From DASTBU01 sp035711845 (GTDB lineage Bacteria > Acidobacteriota > Vicinamibacteria > Vicinamibacterales > 2-12-FULL-66-21): DNA of 46,630 bases. Position 1 is the first letter of the stretch; each line of letters starts with the position of its first letter. The notes below the pieces were generated by a model that was not told where the DNA came from, did no database searches, and saw nothing but the letters and a program-made list of their open reading frames with translations. Where the stretch lies: contig DASTBU010000140.1 in assembly GCA_035711845.1 (NCBI GenBank), forward strand, positions 1 to 46,630, written 5' to 3'. The position numbers were made by a program, and so were the translations under genes. Positions 25,327 to 34,816 of this stretch are shown one piece after another.

Positions 25327-28020
25327 TCAACCGGCTGGCCTGATCTCGGCGTTCGCGCGATTGTGAATGGTGCGGACGTTCTCCACGATCCGCTGGGCGA
25401 TCTTGCGCTCCGCCTGCAGGGCTTTCGTCGTGCCCTGCGCCTCGGCGATGACCGCATCCAGCCCGCCGAGCCGTTCCGATACTTCATCGAGCATGGCCTT
25501 CTGAGTGCCCAGGGTGTCGAGCGTGACGTGGACGTCCTCCAGAAGGTGGGCCACCGCATCCGCTTTTCGCCGCACCTCGTCGACCGTGCGGCTCCGCCGC
25601 TCAATCTCTCCCACTTTCTGGTCAGCGGCCGCCAGGGCCTGGAAGAGGCGGTCGACCTCGGCCCGATCGTGGGAGATCTCGTGACGGCGGTCAGCGACAG
25701 CGGCGAGATCCTCGTGGCTCTTCCTCGCGATCTCGTGGATGGTCTCGATCTCCCGCTTCACGGCGACGACGATCCGCTCCCGTTCCGCGAGCGACTCGAT
25801 TTTGCCATCCAGGGAGTCGGACAGGCGCTGCAACTGCTCGACCCGGCCCTCGATCGCGCGGAGACTGCTCTCGACCGCACTCAGATCGGCTCGCCGCCGA
25901 TCGATCTGTTTCCATCCCGCCGTGAGCTGCTGCAGGTGGTCGGCGGCCTCTTTTCCGCTGATCACGGCCTCTCGCTGCGTACTCTGAATCTGGGCGAGGT
26001 CGGCGCGGAGATTGTCTTTCAGCGCGCAGAGATGCTGGAGCTCCGCCTCGAGGGCCTGTGCCGTCTCCACGCGGCTGGCGATATCGTCGGTCAGCCCCTG
26101 CGCCGACTCGTTGAGTGCGATCAGCCGGCGCTCCTGGGCGGCCAGCGCCTCGCCGTCCTGGCGCAGGGCGTTCAGCGCGTCGCGCGTCGCACTCAGATCG
26201 TGTTCGACGTTCGAGACCTGCTCGGGCAGCGACGCCAGCCGCATCTGGAACGCGGCCAGCGCGGCGAGCTTCTGTTGCGCGTCCGCGATCTGGCCGGCCA
26301 GACCGTCGTACGTCACCCCTGCGCTCACCAGCTCCGCCTGGCGGGCCAGCTGCGCCGCGAGCTTGCTGTCGACCTCGACACTCAAGGTATTCAGCGCGTT
26401 CAGGCGCGCGTGGAGATCCTCGACGGCCGGGAGCCGTGGACCGAGCAAATCGAGCTGGGTCGCGATCTCCTCGACTTTCGGCGCCAGTCCCGTTACCCGC
26501 GCCGCACGAACCTCTACCGCGGCGACGCTGCTCGTCAACCCCTCGATGCGGCGCTCGATCTCGTGCGCGCTTCCCATGAAGCCGCGTGTCTGCTCGACGA
26601 ACTGCGCGAACTCGTGCTTGTCGGATCGCAGCTGATCGACCAGCGCGTGCGCACTCACCGAGGTCTCATCGAAGGCGGCGAATTGAGCCTTGATCGCCTC
26701 GAGCTCACCACTCCGCGTGCTGATGCTCTCGAACTGCCACAGGGTGCGCTTGGCGATGACGTCGAGCTCGTTCAGCCGATCCTCCAGCGTGCTCAACGTG
26801 GCCTGCCGCTGCTGCAGCGCCTCGACCTGGACCGACGCCTCGCGCAGACGCGAGGACACAGCGTCGACGGTCGAACCGAGGCGCACGATGGTCTCCTCGG
26901 TGCGCGAGACCGCGCCGAGCCGCGCCTCGGTGTCGTCGAGGGCGGCCTGCGCTGACGCAATCCGCTCGCGAACCGTTTCGAGCTCCTCCTTCTTCAAGGC
27001 GAGGCGATCGAGGTGGCCCTGGACGGCTTTCATGACCTCTTCCGCATCTTTCTGCCGTCGCGCGTACTTCTCGGTGAACTCGTCGCGGGCGCGGATCGCC
27101 TCGTCGAGCTGCCCGGTCGTGTCCTCGCGCAGCCGATCGAGCCGCGCCAGGTTCTCCTCGATTCGAGTTGCGGCCGCGGCGCCGTCGGTCAACTTGAGGA
27201 TCTGGACCTCCATGTCCCAGACCATTTCCTGCACTCTGCGGGAATCGACGAGCGCCCGCTCGACCGTCTGCTGCTGCGTGTCGAGCGCCTTCATCTTGGC
27301 GGACACGTGCTCGGCCAGCGCGTTGAGCGACTGAAGCTGCTCGTCGGTGTCATGCTCGAGGGCCTGGCAGTGTGAAAGATGCTCGATCTTCTGTTGAACG
27401 TCGCCGATCGTCCGCGCGGCGCTGTCGGCGTCCTCTCGCGCCTCCCGTGACGCCTGCCTCGTCATGGCCGCGTCCTCGATGAGCGCGGCGGTCATTTTGT
27501 GGAGCAGTTCGATGTCGCCTGCGAGTGTTGTCTGCTGGTCGAGGACACGTCTGCACTCGTCCCTCACCCGGGGGAGTTGGTCGTCGAACCTGGCAATCTC
27601 CGCGCTGTCCTGCTTCGCCGCCTCCAGCCTGGCGAGGGTCTGCAGGGCCATAGAGACCATCTCCTGCAGCGACTGGCACTGATTGTCGACCTCCGTCGCA
27701 CGCGTCTCGGCCTTCCGGATGCTCGCGTCGATGGCGGCGGTCCGCTTGTCCAGTTCGGCGATGCTTCGGCTTGCGTGCGTGAGGGTGTCGACCGAGGCCG
27801 CGATCGTGACGAGGCGCTCGGCGAGCTCCGAGGCGCGGCGATCCACCTCGTCGAGGCCGCGGCGCACCGCAGGAATCTCGGTCACGCACCCGTTCACCGA
27901 CGACAGCATCTCCTGGAGGGTCTGTCGTTCGCTCTGGGCACCTGCCAGCAGCCGCTCGAACTCGGCCATGTCGGGATGCGGACCGTCCAGTTTCGCAGTC
28001 AGTTTCTTGAAGAGTGTCAT
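25327..28020 (-). CDS. Very long coiled-coil protein, function unknown
   Basis: This 897-residue protein is almost entirely predicted alpha-helical coiled coil. It is rich in Glu, Gln, Arg, Leu and Ala with heptad-like spacing and very few Pro or Gly, for example EHVSAKMKALDTQQQTVERA and AERERIVVAVKREIETIHEI. There is no signal peptide, no transmembrane segment, and no recognisable ATPase, SMC head or chemoreceptor signalling domain, so it is probably a cytoplasmic rod. The start at 28020 (MTLFKKLTAKL) has GAGG about 6 nt upstream; the longer frame to 28176 has a poor, basic N-terminus. It lies 228 bp downstream of a polyphosphate:AMP phosphotransferase gene on the same strand. The role could be structural or as a scaffold; no function is assigned. 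Confidence 0.85.
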   Translation of the reverse strand: MTLFKKLTAKLDGPHPDMAEFERLLAGAQSERQTLQEMLSSVNGCVTEIPAVRRGLDEVDRRASELAERLVTIAASVDTLTHASRSIAELDKRTAAIDASIRKAETRATEVDNQCQSLQEMVSMALQTLARLEAAKQDSAEIARFDDQLPRVRDECRRVLDQQTTLAGDIELLHKMTAALIEDAAMTRQASREAREDADSAARTIGDVQQKIEHLSHCQALEHDTDEQLQSLNALAEHVSAKMKALDTQQQTVERALVDSRRVQEMVWDMEVQILKLTDGAAAATRIEENLARLDRLREDTTGQLDEAIRARDEFTEKYARRQKDAEEVMKAVQGHLDRLALKKEELETVRERIASAQAALDDTEARLGAVSRTEETIVRLGSTVDAVSSRLREASVQVEALQQRQATLSTLEDRLNELDVIAKRTLWQFESISTRSGELEAIKAQFAAFDETSVSAHALVDQLRSDKHEFAQFVEQTRGFMGSAHEIERRIEGLTSSVAAVEVRAARVTGLAPKVEEIATQLDLLGPRLPAVEDLHARLNALNTLSVEVDSKLAAQLARQAELVSAGVTYDGLAGQIADAQQKLAALAAFQMRLASLPEQVSNVEHDLSATRDALNALRQDGEALAAQERRLIALNESAQGLTDDIASRVETAQALEAELQHLCALKDNLRADLAQIQSTQREAVISGKEAADHLQQLTAGWKQIDRRRADLSAVESSLRAIEGRVEQLQRLSDSLDGKIESLAERERIVVAVKREIETIHEIARKSHEDLAAVADRRHEISHDRAEVDRLFQALAAADQKVGEIERRSRTVDEVRRKADAVAHLLEDVHVTLDTLGTQKAMLDEVSERLGGLDAVIAEAQGTTKALQAERKIAQRIVENVRTIHNRANAEIRPAG

Positions 28021-28248
28021 TACTGGCCTCGAGCGGCGGGGGGTACGAAGCAGCCTGCCAGCAACCTGCGTGCCTTCCGAGAACAGGCGCCACGGCCGCT
28101 GGAACCGAGTTCTCCGCCCCGCCGGCGTCCGATTGCCGCCGGGGCCCGTTTCAAAGTTGAATTTTCGTTTGCACAACCGTGAGCGGGCGGAGCCCCGTCG
28201 CGGCGGGCGAGGTGGAGGCCAGGACGGGAGGCGCGTCCAGCGGGGGGC

Positions 28249-29772
28249 CTAGCCTTTCCGTCGCAGGCGGTCGTCGAGCGCCTTGCACGCGGTCCGGAGA
28301 ATCTCTATCCGCGCGAAGTTCTTGTCGTTGCTCGGGACGAGCGTCCACGGGGCCCGACGCGTGCTCGTCCGGGCCACCATCTCGTCCACCGCCCGCTCGT
28401 ATTCCTCCCATTTCTCCCGGTTGCGCCAGTCGTCGTCGCCGAGCTTCCAGCTCTTGTAGGGCGACTTGGCGCGCTCCTCGAACCGCTTCAGCTGCTCGGC
28501 TGGCGTGATGTGCAGCCAAAACTTCACGAGAACGATGCCGTGGTCGATCAGCTGCTCCTCGAACTCGGTGATCTCGGCAAAAGCGCGGCGCCACTCGGGC
28601 TCGGCCGCGAACCCTTCGATGCGCTCGACGAGCACACGCCCGTACCAGCTGCGGTCGTAAATCGTCACCCGGCCCGCGCGACCCAGGTGTCGCCAGAATC
28701 GCCAGAGATAATGGTGCGCGCGTTCTTCGTCGGTCGGCGCGGCGAACGGAATCACACGGCACTCCCGGAGATCGAGCGCGGAGGTCACGCGCCGGATCGC
28801 GCCCCCCTTTCCCGCGGCATCCCAGCCTTCGAACACCAGGATGGTCGACACGCGCCGCCGGAGCGCCTCACGCTGGAGTCGATTCAGCCGCCCCTGCCAC
28901 TTTTCGAGCAGGCGATCGAATTTGCCGTCGGGGATCGTCCGGGACATGTCGAGCCGGGCGAGCACCGTCGGGCCGCGCTTCCGCCGCGTCAGGGTGCGGG
29001 CGGACGGTGCGCCGCCGACCGTCGATGTCTCCAGCGAATTTCTGGCGCTCTGCGACTCTTCCAGCGCGGCGAATGCCTTGTAGAGCGCGTCACGGATAGT
29101 CGTCCCGACGACGAGGCTGCGGTACCGTTCGTCGGCGCCCTCGACGATCACCCACGGCGCCGAGGCGGTGCTCGTCTGGCTGATCATTCGTTCTGCCGCC
29201 GCGGTGAAGCGTTCGTACAGCTTCCAGTCCTTCCACTGGCGCTTCGCGACGCGCCACCTGGTGAGCGGATCCGCTTCGAGCTCGGTGAGCCGCCGCTTCT
29301 GCGCACTTTTCGACAGGTGCATCCAGAACTTCAGGATCACCGCCCCGTCGTCGGCCAGCACGCGCTCGAAGGTCGAGATCCGCCTGGCCGCGGCATCGAG
29401 TTCGGCGGAGCCCGTCCTGCGATGCACGCGCTCGAGGATGGGAGCGGAATACCATGAGCTGAGGAAGAGGCCGATCTGTCCCCGGGCAGGGAGATCGCGC
29501 CAGAAACGCCAGTGCGGCGGCCGCTCGCTCTCTTCCTCCGACGGCTCGTCGAACGCGCGTGTGACGATCCACCGCGGGTCCATCCACTCGTTCAACAGCT
29601 GCACCGTTTCGCTCTTTCCAGCACCGTCCACGCCGCCGAACACGACGATCAGCGGGAACGGAGCCGTGCGAAGCTGCCGCTGCGCGTCGAGCAACTGCCA
29701 GCGGAGCCCCGCGACTTCGGAGCGGTACTCCTCTTTTGAAACGGTGCGGCCCAGCTCGGCGGCTTCGAACAC
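28249..29772 (-). CDS. pap: Polyphosphate:AMP phosphotransferase (PPK2 class II, tandem domains)
   Basis: This 507-residue protein has two fused PPK2 domains, the arrangement of class II polyphosphate:AMP phosphotransferases (about 470-510 residues). Domain 1 has Walker A GGVDGAGKS (46-54), followed by PPHWRFWRDLPARGQIGLFLSSWYS. Domain 2 has Walker A GWDAAGKGG near residue 320, the lid HYLWRFWRHLGRAGRVTIYDRSWYGRVLVERIEGF, and VLVKFWLHIT. In characterised members the C-terminal domain is catalytic and converts AMP to ADP with polyphosphate. Here both P-loops look intact. It recycles AMP with polyP as phosphate donor in the cytoplasm. The stop is 5 bp before the start of this gene from the neighbouring M20 gene, so an operon with M20 (29778) is possible. 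Confidence 0.93.
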   Translation of the reverse strand: MFEAAELGRTVSKEEYRSEVAGLRWQLLDAQRQLRTAPFPLIVVFGGVDGAGKSETVQLLNEWMDPRWIVTRAFDEPSEEESERPPHWRFWRDLPARGQIGLFLSSWYSAPILERVHRRTGSAELDAAARRISTFERVLADDGAVILKFWMHLSKSAQKRRLTELEADPLTRWRVAKRQWKDWKLYERFTAAAERMISQTSTASAPWVIVEGADERYRSLVVGTTIRDALYKAFAALEESQSARNSLETSTVGGAPSARTLTRRKRGPTVLARLDMSRTIPDGKFDRLLEKWQGRLNRLQREALRRRVSTILVFEGWDAAGKGGAIRRVTSALDLRECRVIPFAAPTDEERAHHYLWRFWRHLGRAGRVTIYDRSWYGRVLVERIEGFAAEPEWRRAFAEITEFEEQLIDHGIVLVKFWLHITPAEQLKRFEERAKSPYKSWKLGDDDWRNREKWEEYERAVDEMVARTSTRRAPWTLVPSNDKNFARIEILRTACKALDDRLRRKG

Positions 29773-29777
29773 GTCGC

Positions 29778-31160
29778 CTACTGCGCGACCGCCTTGACCA
29801 GGCGGTACAGGAACTCGCGCCCCTCGTAGAAGGCCGTCACGGCAAGCCGCTCATCCCGTCCGTGCGCCCGCACGTCGTCGATGTCCTCGAAAAGCCCTGA
29901 GATGCCGTACGTCGGCATCCCGGCGATGCGGAGGAACACACCGTCGGTGCCGCCCGTGGCCATGACGGGGACGACCGGCACGCCCGGCCACATGTCGTTG
30001 GTGATGTGCTCGACGGTCTGCATCAGATCGGGCCTCAATGGAGAGACAGGGCTGGGCGGGTAGTCGCTGACAGCGCTGACGGTCAGCGTGGGATCGTCGA
30101 TGACCCGTTCGAGCGTGTGCAGGATATCCGCAGGCGTTTCGCCGGGGATGACCCTGCAGTTGATCGTCGCGCGCGCCATCTGTGGGAGCGCGTTCTCGGC
30201 GTGTCCCCCCTCGAGCAGTGTGGCCACACAGGTGGTGCGGAGCACCGCGTTGTAGAGCGCCGTCCTGGAGAGGCGCTCGACGGCTTCAGGGTCGGGCGTC
30301 GCCGATGCCGTCAGGGCCTTCATGTCGGTGCCCTCCTGGCCGCCGACGATCGACGCGGTGCGCTGGAAGAACGAGGTCGTCACCTCCGTCAGGTGAACGG
30401 GGAAGTCGTAGCTCGCCAGCTTCCCCAGCGCGGCTGCCAGGCGGTAGATCGCGTTGTCCTTGACAGGCAGGGAGCTGTGGCCGCCCTTGTTCCTGGCTTC
30501 GACGCGGTAGGTCGCGTAGTGCTTCTCGGCGGCCTGGATCTCGTTCAGCACGCGGCGCCCACCCTTGATGTGTCCGCCGCCGCCCTCGTTGATGCAGTAC
30601 TCGGCCTCGATGAGCGCTCGATGGTTCTTGATGAGCCAGTCGACACCATTCGCCGGGCCCCACCCTTCCTCGTCTGCCGTGAGCGCGACGATGAGGTCTC
30701 GCTTCGGGATGAATCCTTCCTGTTTGAAACGAATCAGCGTCGCGACCCAGATCGCGGCCTGCGCCTTGTCGTCTGTCGTGCCGCGGCCGTAGAAGTAGCC
30801 GTCCTTTTCCTGTAACACGAACGGGTCGACCGTCCAGTCCTCCCGGCGCGCGTCCACGACGTCGAGGTGCGCGAGGAGGAGAATCGGCTTTTCCGCGCCC
30901 GTTCCACGGAGCCGCGCGACGAGGTTGTGCTGGTCGGGTGCGGCTCCGAGGACCCGCACCTCGGCAGCCGGAAATCCGGCGTCGAGCAGCCGCTTCGCCA
31001 TGGCCTGAGCCGCTGGCGTTGTACCCGCCTTCGAGCTCGTGTCGATGTTGATCAGCTCCGCGTAGATCTCGCGTGCGAGCTGATCGTGGGCGGTTGGGGG
31101 CTGGGCCGGGGCGACAGACGCGATGGTGATAGAGAAGGCCGCGAGGAGGCGGGTGCGCAT
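29778..31160 (-). CDS. Exported M20-family zinc peptidase
   Basis: This 460-residue protein has a signal peptide (RTRLLAAFSITIASVAPAQ). The M20/M25 metal-binding signature is clear: LLLAHLDVVDA (His and Asp), GRGTTDDKAQA (bridging Asp), and TADEEGWGPANG with the catalytic Glu-Glu pair. CINEGGGG follows, and GHAENALPQMARATINCRVIPG belongs to the dimerisation region. MATGGTDGVFLR and the late Asp/His-rich DIDDVRAHGRDER complete the active site. It is likely a periplasmic di- or carboxypeptidase. No strong Shine-Dalgarno is visible at 31160; alternative in-frame starts lie at 31184 and 31205, but the signal peptide begins at 31160. It is divergent from the luciferase-like gene and ends 5 bp before the pap gene. 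Confidence 0.9.
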   Translation of the reverse strand: MRTRLLAAFSITIASVAPAQPPTAHDQLAREIYAELINIDTSSKAGTTPAAQAMAKRLLDAGFPAAEVRVLGAAPDQHNLVARLRGTGAEKPILLLAHLDVVDARREDWTVDPFVLQEKDGYFYGRGTTDDKAQAAIWVATLIRFKQEGFIPKRDLIVALTADEEGWGPANGVDWLIKNHRALIEAEYCINEGGGGHIKGGRRVLNEIQAAEKHYATYRVEARNKGGHSSLPVKDNAIYRLAAALGKLASYDFPVHLTEVTTSFFQRTASIVGGQEGTDMKALTASATPDPEAVERLSRTALYNAVLRTTCVATLLEGGHAENALPQMARATINCRVIPGETPADILHTLERVIDDPTLTVSAVSDYPPSPVSPLRPDLMQTVEHITNDMWPGVPVVPVMATGGTDGVFLRIAGMPTYGISGLFEDIDDVRAHGRDERLAVTAFYEGREFLYRLVKAVAQ

Positions 31161-31328
31161 GAAGGGATTATGGACCGAACCCATCCGGTTGGCCCAGACG
31201 CCCAATCACCCGTTCCCGTGACGTCCGAATGCGTTTGGCGGCCTCAATGGCTGCCTGTTGCGGCGACGGCCACTGGAGCTGAGATTGCTGACCGCGGTTC
31301 CGCCCGCCGAATCACTTACGATTGTTGG

Positions 31329-32330
31329 ATGGTCCCGTTCTCGGTTCTCGATCTCGCCCCCATCACGCGCGGCAGCGACGCCGCGACGGCGCTTCGGAAC
31401 ACCGTCGATCTGGCTCGTCATGCGGAGCGCCTCGGGTTCACGCGCTTCTGGCTGGCCGAGCATCACAACATGCCGGGCATTGCCAGCGCGGCCACGGCGG
31501 TGGTCATCGGCCACGTGGCGGCCGGCACGGACACGGTACGCGTCGGCGCCGGCGGAATCATGCTGCCCAACCATGCGCCGCTGGTCGTGGCGGAGCAATT
31601 CGGCACGCTCGAGTCGCTCTTCCCGGGACGCATCGACCTGGGGCTCGGCCGTGCGCCGGGCACGGACCACGCGACGGCGCTCGCGCTCAGGCGCACGCTG
31701 GTCAGCGACCCCGAGGCGTTCCCGCACGACGTGCTGGAGCTGATGGCCTGTTTCGAGCCGCGCGACGGGCAGACCGTCAGGGCCGTGCCGGGCAGCGGGT
31801 TGCACGTGCCGATCTTCATTCTCGGCTCGAGCCTCTTCGGCGCCAGGGTTGCCGCGGCGCTCGGCCTGCCGTTCGCGTTTGCCTCGCACTTCGCGCCGGC
31901 GATGATGATGGACGCGCTCGCCACCTACCGCTCGAGCTTCCGCGCCTCGAAGCGGCTCGCGGAGCCTTACGCCATTCTTGGCGTCAACGTCGTGGCCGCC
32001 GGAACCGACGGGGAGGCCCGCTTTCTGGCCTCGTCCGGGCGCGAGGCGTTCGCCAGCCTCAGGAGAGGGATGCCGACGACGCTGCCGCCGCCGAGCAGGG
32101 AGTACGAGAAGGACGTGGTGCCGTACGGACAGCTGCCGCTGGCCGAGGTCACGTCGATTGCGATGGTGGGATCGCGCGAGACCGTGCGCGACGGGCTTCA
32201 TGCGTTCATCGAGGGGACCGCCGCCGACGAGATCATGATCGTGTCGCACATCTTCGATCACGCAAAGCGCGTGCGATCGTACGAGATCGCGGCCGATCTC
32301 CGAGCGGAGCTCTCCCAGGCCGGCGGCTGA
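31329..32330 (+). CDS. LLM-class flavin-dependent oxidoreductase (MsnO8/YhbW-like)
   Basis: This 333-residue protein is a bacterial luciferase-like monooxygenase. It begins PFSVLDLAPITRGSDAATALRN, then FTRFWLAEHHNMPGIASAA, VRVGAGGIMLPNHAPLVVAEQFGTL, and PGRIDLGLGRAPGTD. This is the signature of the single-component MsnO8/YhbW subgroup, which lacks the luciferase beta subunit. It would use reduced flavin and O2 on an unknown substrate. The ATG at 31329 sits where homology starts, but no Shine-Dalgarno is visible. The 168-bp divergent region shared with the M20 gene probably holds both promoters. It is cytoplasmic, about 330 residues as usual. Confidence 0.9.
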   Translation: MVPFSVLDLAPITRGSDAATALRNTVDLARHAERLGFTRFWLAEHHNMPGIASAATAVVIGHVAAGTDTVRVGAGGIMLPNHAPLVVAEQFGTLESLFPGRIDLGLGRAPGTDHATALALRRTLVSDPEAFPHDVLELMACFEPRDGQTVRAVPGSGLHVPIFILGSSLFGARVAAALGLPFAFASHFAPAMMMDALATYRSSFRASKRLAEPYAILGVNVVAAGTDGEARFLASSGREAFASLRRGMPTTLPPPSREYEKDVVPYGQLPLAEVTSIAMVGSRETVRDGLHAFIEGTAADEIMIVSHIFDHAKRVRSYEIAADLRAELSQAGG

Positions 32331-32362
32331 GAACCCAAGCTCACTTCCAAACCCAGGACACT

Positions 32363-32394
32363 ACTCCGCGATTCAGAATCGGGCGAATCGTGGG
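32363..32394. repeat. Dispersed palindromic element, copy 2 (long form, inverted)
   Basis: This 32-bp element on the minus strand reads the same 10 and 13 bp flanks as copy 1 (12389-12411), with 9 extra bases (GCCCGATTC) between them that duplicate a GATTC half-site. The heptamer TAGTGTC occurs next to both copies, though on opposite sides. It sits between the convergent luciferase-like and DUF2207 genes. Confidence 0.75.
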
Positions 32395-32399
32395 AATAG

Positions 32400-34118
32400 C
32401 TAGAACCCGCCCCCGCCGCCGCCTCCGACGCCGCCGCCGCTCGACCCCCCGCTGAACCCCGAACCGCCGCTGCTCCTGGGCGCCGAGGCCATGACCGACG
32501 CGGCCTGCGAGGACATCGCGCCGAGGTTGCTGGTGAAGGTGCTCGGCCGGAACGTGTGCACGCCCGCCGGGCCCGTATACCACTGCGGTGGCTGCGTGTA
32601 GATCCCTTCGAACGCCTTCGCCCAGTTGTCCTCGACCCCGAGCGCCATCGCGAACGGCAGGTACTTCTCGAACATCTCCGGCGTCTTCACCGTGCGCTCG
32701 ATCCGGTCAGACTCGACGCGCGAGAGAAACTCCTGGAAGCCGAGCACTTTCTCGAGCTCACGCGTGCCACGAACGGTACGCGAGGGCATGAACCACCCGA
32801 AGAGCAGCATGATCAGCCCCGAGAGGATCCCCGCCACGATGCCCGCAGCCGGCTGCATGCCGAGTGCGGCCATGACGGTGCTGCTCAGCACCACGAGGAG
32901 CACGCCCACCACGATGGCGGCGATGATGTAGAGCGCGCGCACGCGATCGGGCCGCCCGGTGTAGAAGCCGTCCTTGACGAGCATGCCGTACAAGCTGTTC
33001 TTCAAGCCCGGCAGGTGCTTGTAGAACTTGTTCTTGAGGTCGGACAACGTCACCGATTCGGAGCTCCCGAAGATCGACCCGAGCAGATCGCGCTCGTGGG
33101 TCTTCAGCGTGCCCCAGCTGCTCCGCGGCTGCTTCAGCGAGAACGTGTAGTCCCTGCTCGAAAGCAGCCCGAAGAGGTGTTCGTCTTTCACTTCCGTGAT
33201 GTGGAGGTATCCGCGCACGGCGAGGTCGACGATAGTCGCGGTGATGTCGCGCATATCCGGCTTGCCGTCGGCAAGCGTGCCCAGCTCGGCCGGCGACAGG
33301 TGCGAGGGTGGTTCGTACTGAGTGGCGATGGGCGCCAGCTCCGGGTCGCGTCCCTTTGCGCGCCAGAGCCACAGCATCCCCACGAAAACCAACGGCGGAA
33401 TCGCCAGCGGCAGATTGCTGTAGAGCGTGCTGACAGTCCGCTCGGTGGCGGTGGGCCTGTGAACCACGCCGGGATTCCAGCCGACGACAACGGTCAGACC
33501 CTCGCGGAAGGCCAGCCCGCCCGTGGCGTCGACCCGCACGCCGGAGGGCTCGATCGAGACCGCTGCCTGCTCGGTCGATCCGTAGACGCCGCGAAAGGCC
33601 GTCGCGCGGACGCCCGTGACCTCCCCGGGCAGTGTCACATGGGCGGACGCCGCTTCGATCGGCACGTCCCACTCGTCGCCGGTCACGTTCCAATAGAGCT
33701 CGTCGTGCTCCTCGAAGAATCGCAGCGCATTCGCCACCCGGTAGCGCAGTTTGACGGTCTTCGTCGTATCCGACGCGTCCGGGACCCAGATCCTCAGCTT
33801 GCGGTAGTGTCGTTCGCGGCTGCTCTCGATCCGCAGCTCGCGCTCTTCCTCGTCGGTCGCACCCTCCACGTCGAGCCGCAGCGTGTAGTTCAACCCCTGA
33901 GGTGTGCGGTACTGGACGGGGATCGTGCGATAGATGCCGTTCCAGGATCCGGTGAACCGCGGAACGATCACCTCCTCGACGAGGATCGACCCATCGGCCG
34001 AGACCTCGATTGTCGCGTCGAAGCTCTGGATGACGAGGGTGCGCTGGGCGGCAGCAGGCGCCGCCAGGAGGAGCGACACCGCAAGGACCGTCAGGCAGGC
34101 CGCCGCTCGATGATGCAT
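32400..34118 (-). CDS. DUF2207 membrane protein with Gly-rich tail
   Basis: This 572-residue protein has a signal peptide (to about Ala24), then the extracytoplasmic DUF2207 beta domain: SFDATIEVSADGSILVEEVI, GIYRTIPVQYRTPQG and YWNVTGDEWDVPIE. A membrane helix follows near residue 235 (LPLAIPPLVFVGMLWLW). A cytoplasmic helical part (PAELGTLADGKPDMRDITATIVDLAVRGYL) is followed by two further helices (YIIAAIVVGVLLVVL and IVAGILSGLIMLLFGWF). A Gly/Ser-rich C-terminus ends GGGGGGGF. The family commonly sits beside LemA, as here. Its start overlaps the lemA stop (TGATG), and AGGTGAAG precedes it, so the two are translationally coupled. The function is unknown; a membrane-stress or envelope role is often suggested. 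Confidence 0.92.
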   Translation of the reverse strand: MHHRAAACLTVLAVSLLLAAPAAAQRTLVIQSFDATIEVSADGSILVEEVIVPRFTGSWNGIYRTIPVQYRTPQGLNYTLRLDVEGATDEEERELRIESSRERHYRKLRIWVPDASDTTKTVKLRYRVANALRFFEEHDELYWNVTGDEWDVPIEAASAHVTLPGEVTGVRATAFRGVYGSTEQAAVSIEPSGVRVDATGGLAFREGLTVVVGWNPGVVHRPTATERTVSTLYSNLPLAIPPLVFVGMLWLWRAKGRDPELAPIATQYEPPSHLSPAELGTLADGKPDMRDITATIVDLAVRGYLHITEVKDEHLFGLLSSRDYTFSLKQPRSSWGTLKTHERDLLGSIFGSSESVTLSDLKNKFYKHLPGLKNSLYGMLVKDGFYTGRPDRVRALYIIAAIVVGVLLVVLSSTVMAALGMQPAAGIVAGILSGLIMLLFGWFMPSRTVRGTRELEKVLGFQEFLSRVESDRIERTVKTPEMFEKYLPFAMALGVEDNWAKAFEGIYTQPPQWYTGPAGVHTFRPSTFTSNLGAMSSQAASVMASAPRSSGGSGFSGGSSGGGVGGGGGGGF

Positions 34119-34672
34119 CAGAACTTCACCTGGGGGACGGCCCGATCGGCGTCCGGGATCTCGAAGAACTCCCGGTTCGTGAAGCCGAACATACCGGCGA
34201 TCAGGTTGGATGGAAACTGCTGAATCCTGGTGTTGAGGTCGCGCACGACGGCGTTGTAATAGCGGCGCGCGTTCTGGATCGCATCCTCGATCTGCGCCAG
34301 CGTACCCTGGAGCTGCGTGAAGCTCTCGACCGCGCGGAGCTGCGGGTACGACTCGGCGAGCGCGAACAGCCCTCGCAGGGCGGTCGTCAGCGCCCCCTCG
34401 GCCTGGCTGCGTTCCGACGGCCCCGCGCTCTGAGCGGCCACGGCCCGGTTGCGCGCGTTGATCACCGACTCGAGCGTCTGCCGCTCGTGGGCCGCGTAGC
34501 CTTTGACGGTTTCGATGACGTTGGGAATGAGATCGGTGCGGCGCTTGAGCTGGACGTCGATGTCCGACCAGGCATTGGTGGCCTGCACGTTCAGGCGCAC
34601 GAGCCCGTTGTAGATGCCGATGACCGCCAGCGCAATCACGGCGAGGACGACCAGGAGGATAATCAGTGTCAT
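34118..34672 (-). CDS. lemA: LemA family protein
   Basis: This 184-residue protein has a single N-terminal membrane helix (LIILLVVLAVIALAVIGIYNGLV). The LemA four-helix signature follows: RLNVQATNAWSDIDVQLKRRTDLIPNVIETVKGYA, then HERQTLESVINARNRA, FALAESYPQLRA, and ARRYYNAVVRDLNTRIQQFPSNLIAGMFGF. The length and motif order are typical. CGGAGAAG lies about 5 nt before the ATG. LemA proteins are inner-membrane proteins of uncertain function. It is transcribed first in a two-gene operon with DUF2207, with overlapping stop and start. Confidence 0.95.
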   Translation of the reverse strand: MTLIILLVVLAVIALAVIGIYNGLVRLNVQATNAWSDIDVQLKRRTDLIPNVIETVKGYAAHERQTLESVINARNRAVAAQSAGPSERSQAEGALTTALRGLFALAESYPQLRAVESFTQLQGTLAQIEDAIQNARRYYNAVVRDLNTRIQQFPSNLIAGMFGFTNREFFEIPDADRAVPQVKF

Positions 34673-34707
34673 CAGTCTTCTCCGTCGGTCTGTTGAGGTA
34701 GAGGGCG

Positions 34708-34713
34708 ATTATA
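34708..34713 (-). promoter_or_regulatory. Possible -10 element of the lemA operon
   Basis: A perfect TATAAT reads on the minus strand about 35 bp upstream of the lemA start. No good -35 hexamer is found 16-18 bp further upstream (only CTCGAA), so the promoter is weak, activator-dependent or a chance match. Confidence 0.35.
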
Positions 34714-34816
34714 GTGCCCTTCGCCGAAGCTTCGAGGGGGCGGCGCAGAACTGTGGCCGGGTTTGGCCCAGTCTGGGATATTCTTTGACGTTCGGTTTTC
34801 GCAGAGGAGGAATTTG

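Noticed and set aside
28021..28176. 52-residue N-terminal extension of the coiled-coil protein
   Set aside because: The extension is Arg/Pro-rich and lacks coiled-coil character, and a good Shine-Dalgarno precedes the ATG at 28020.
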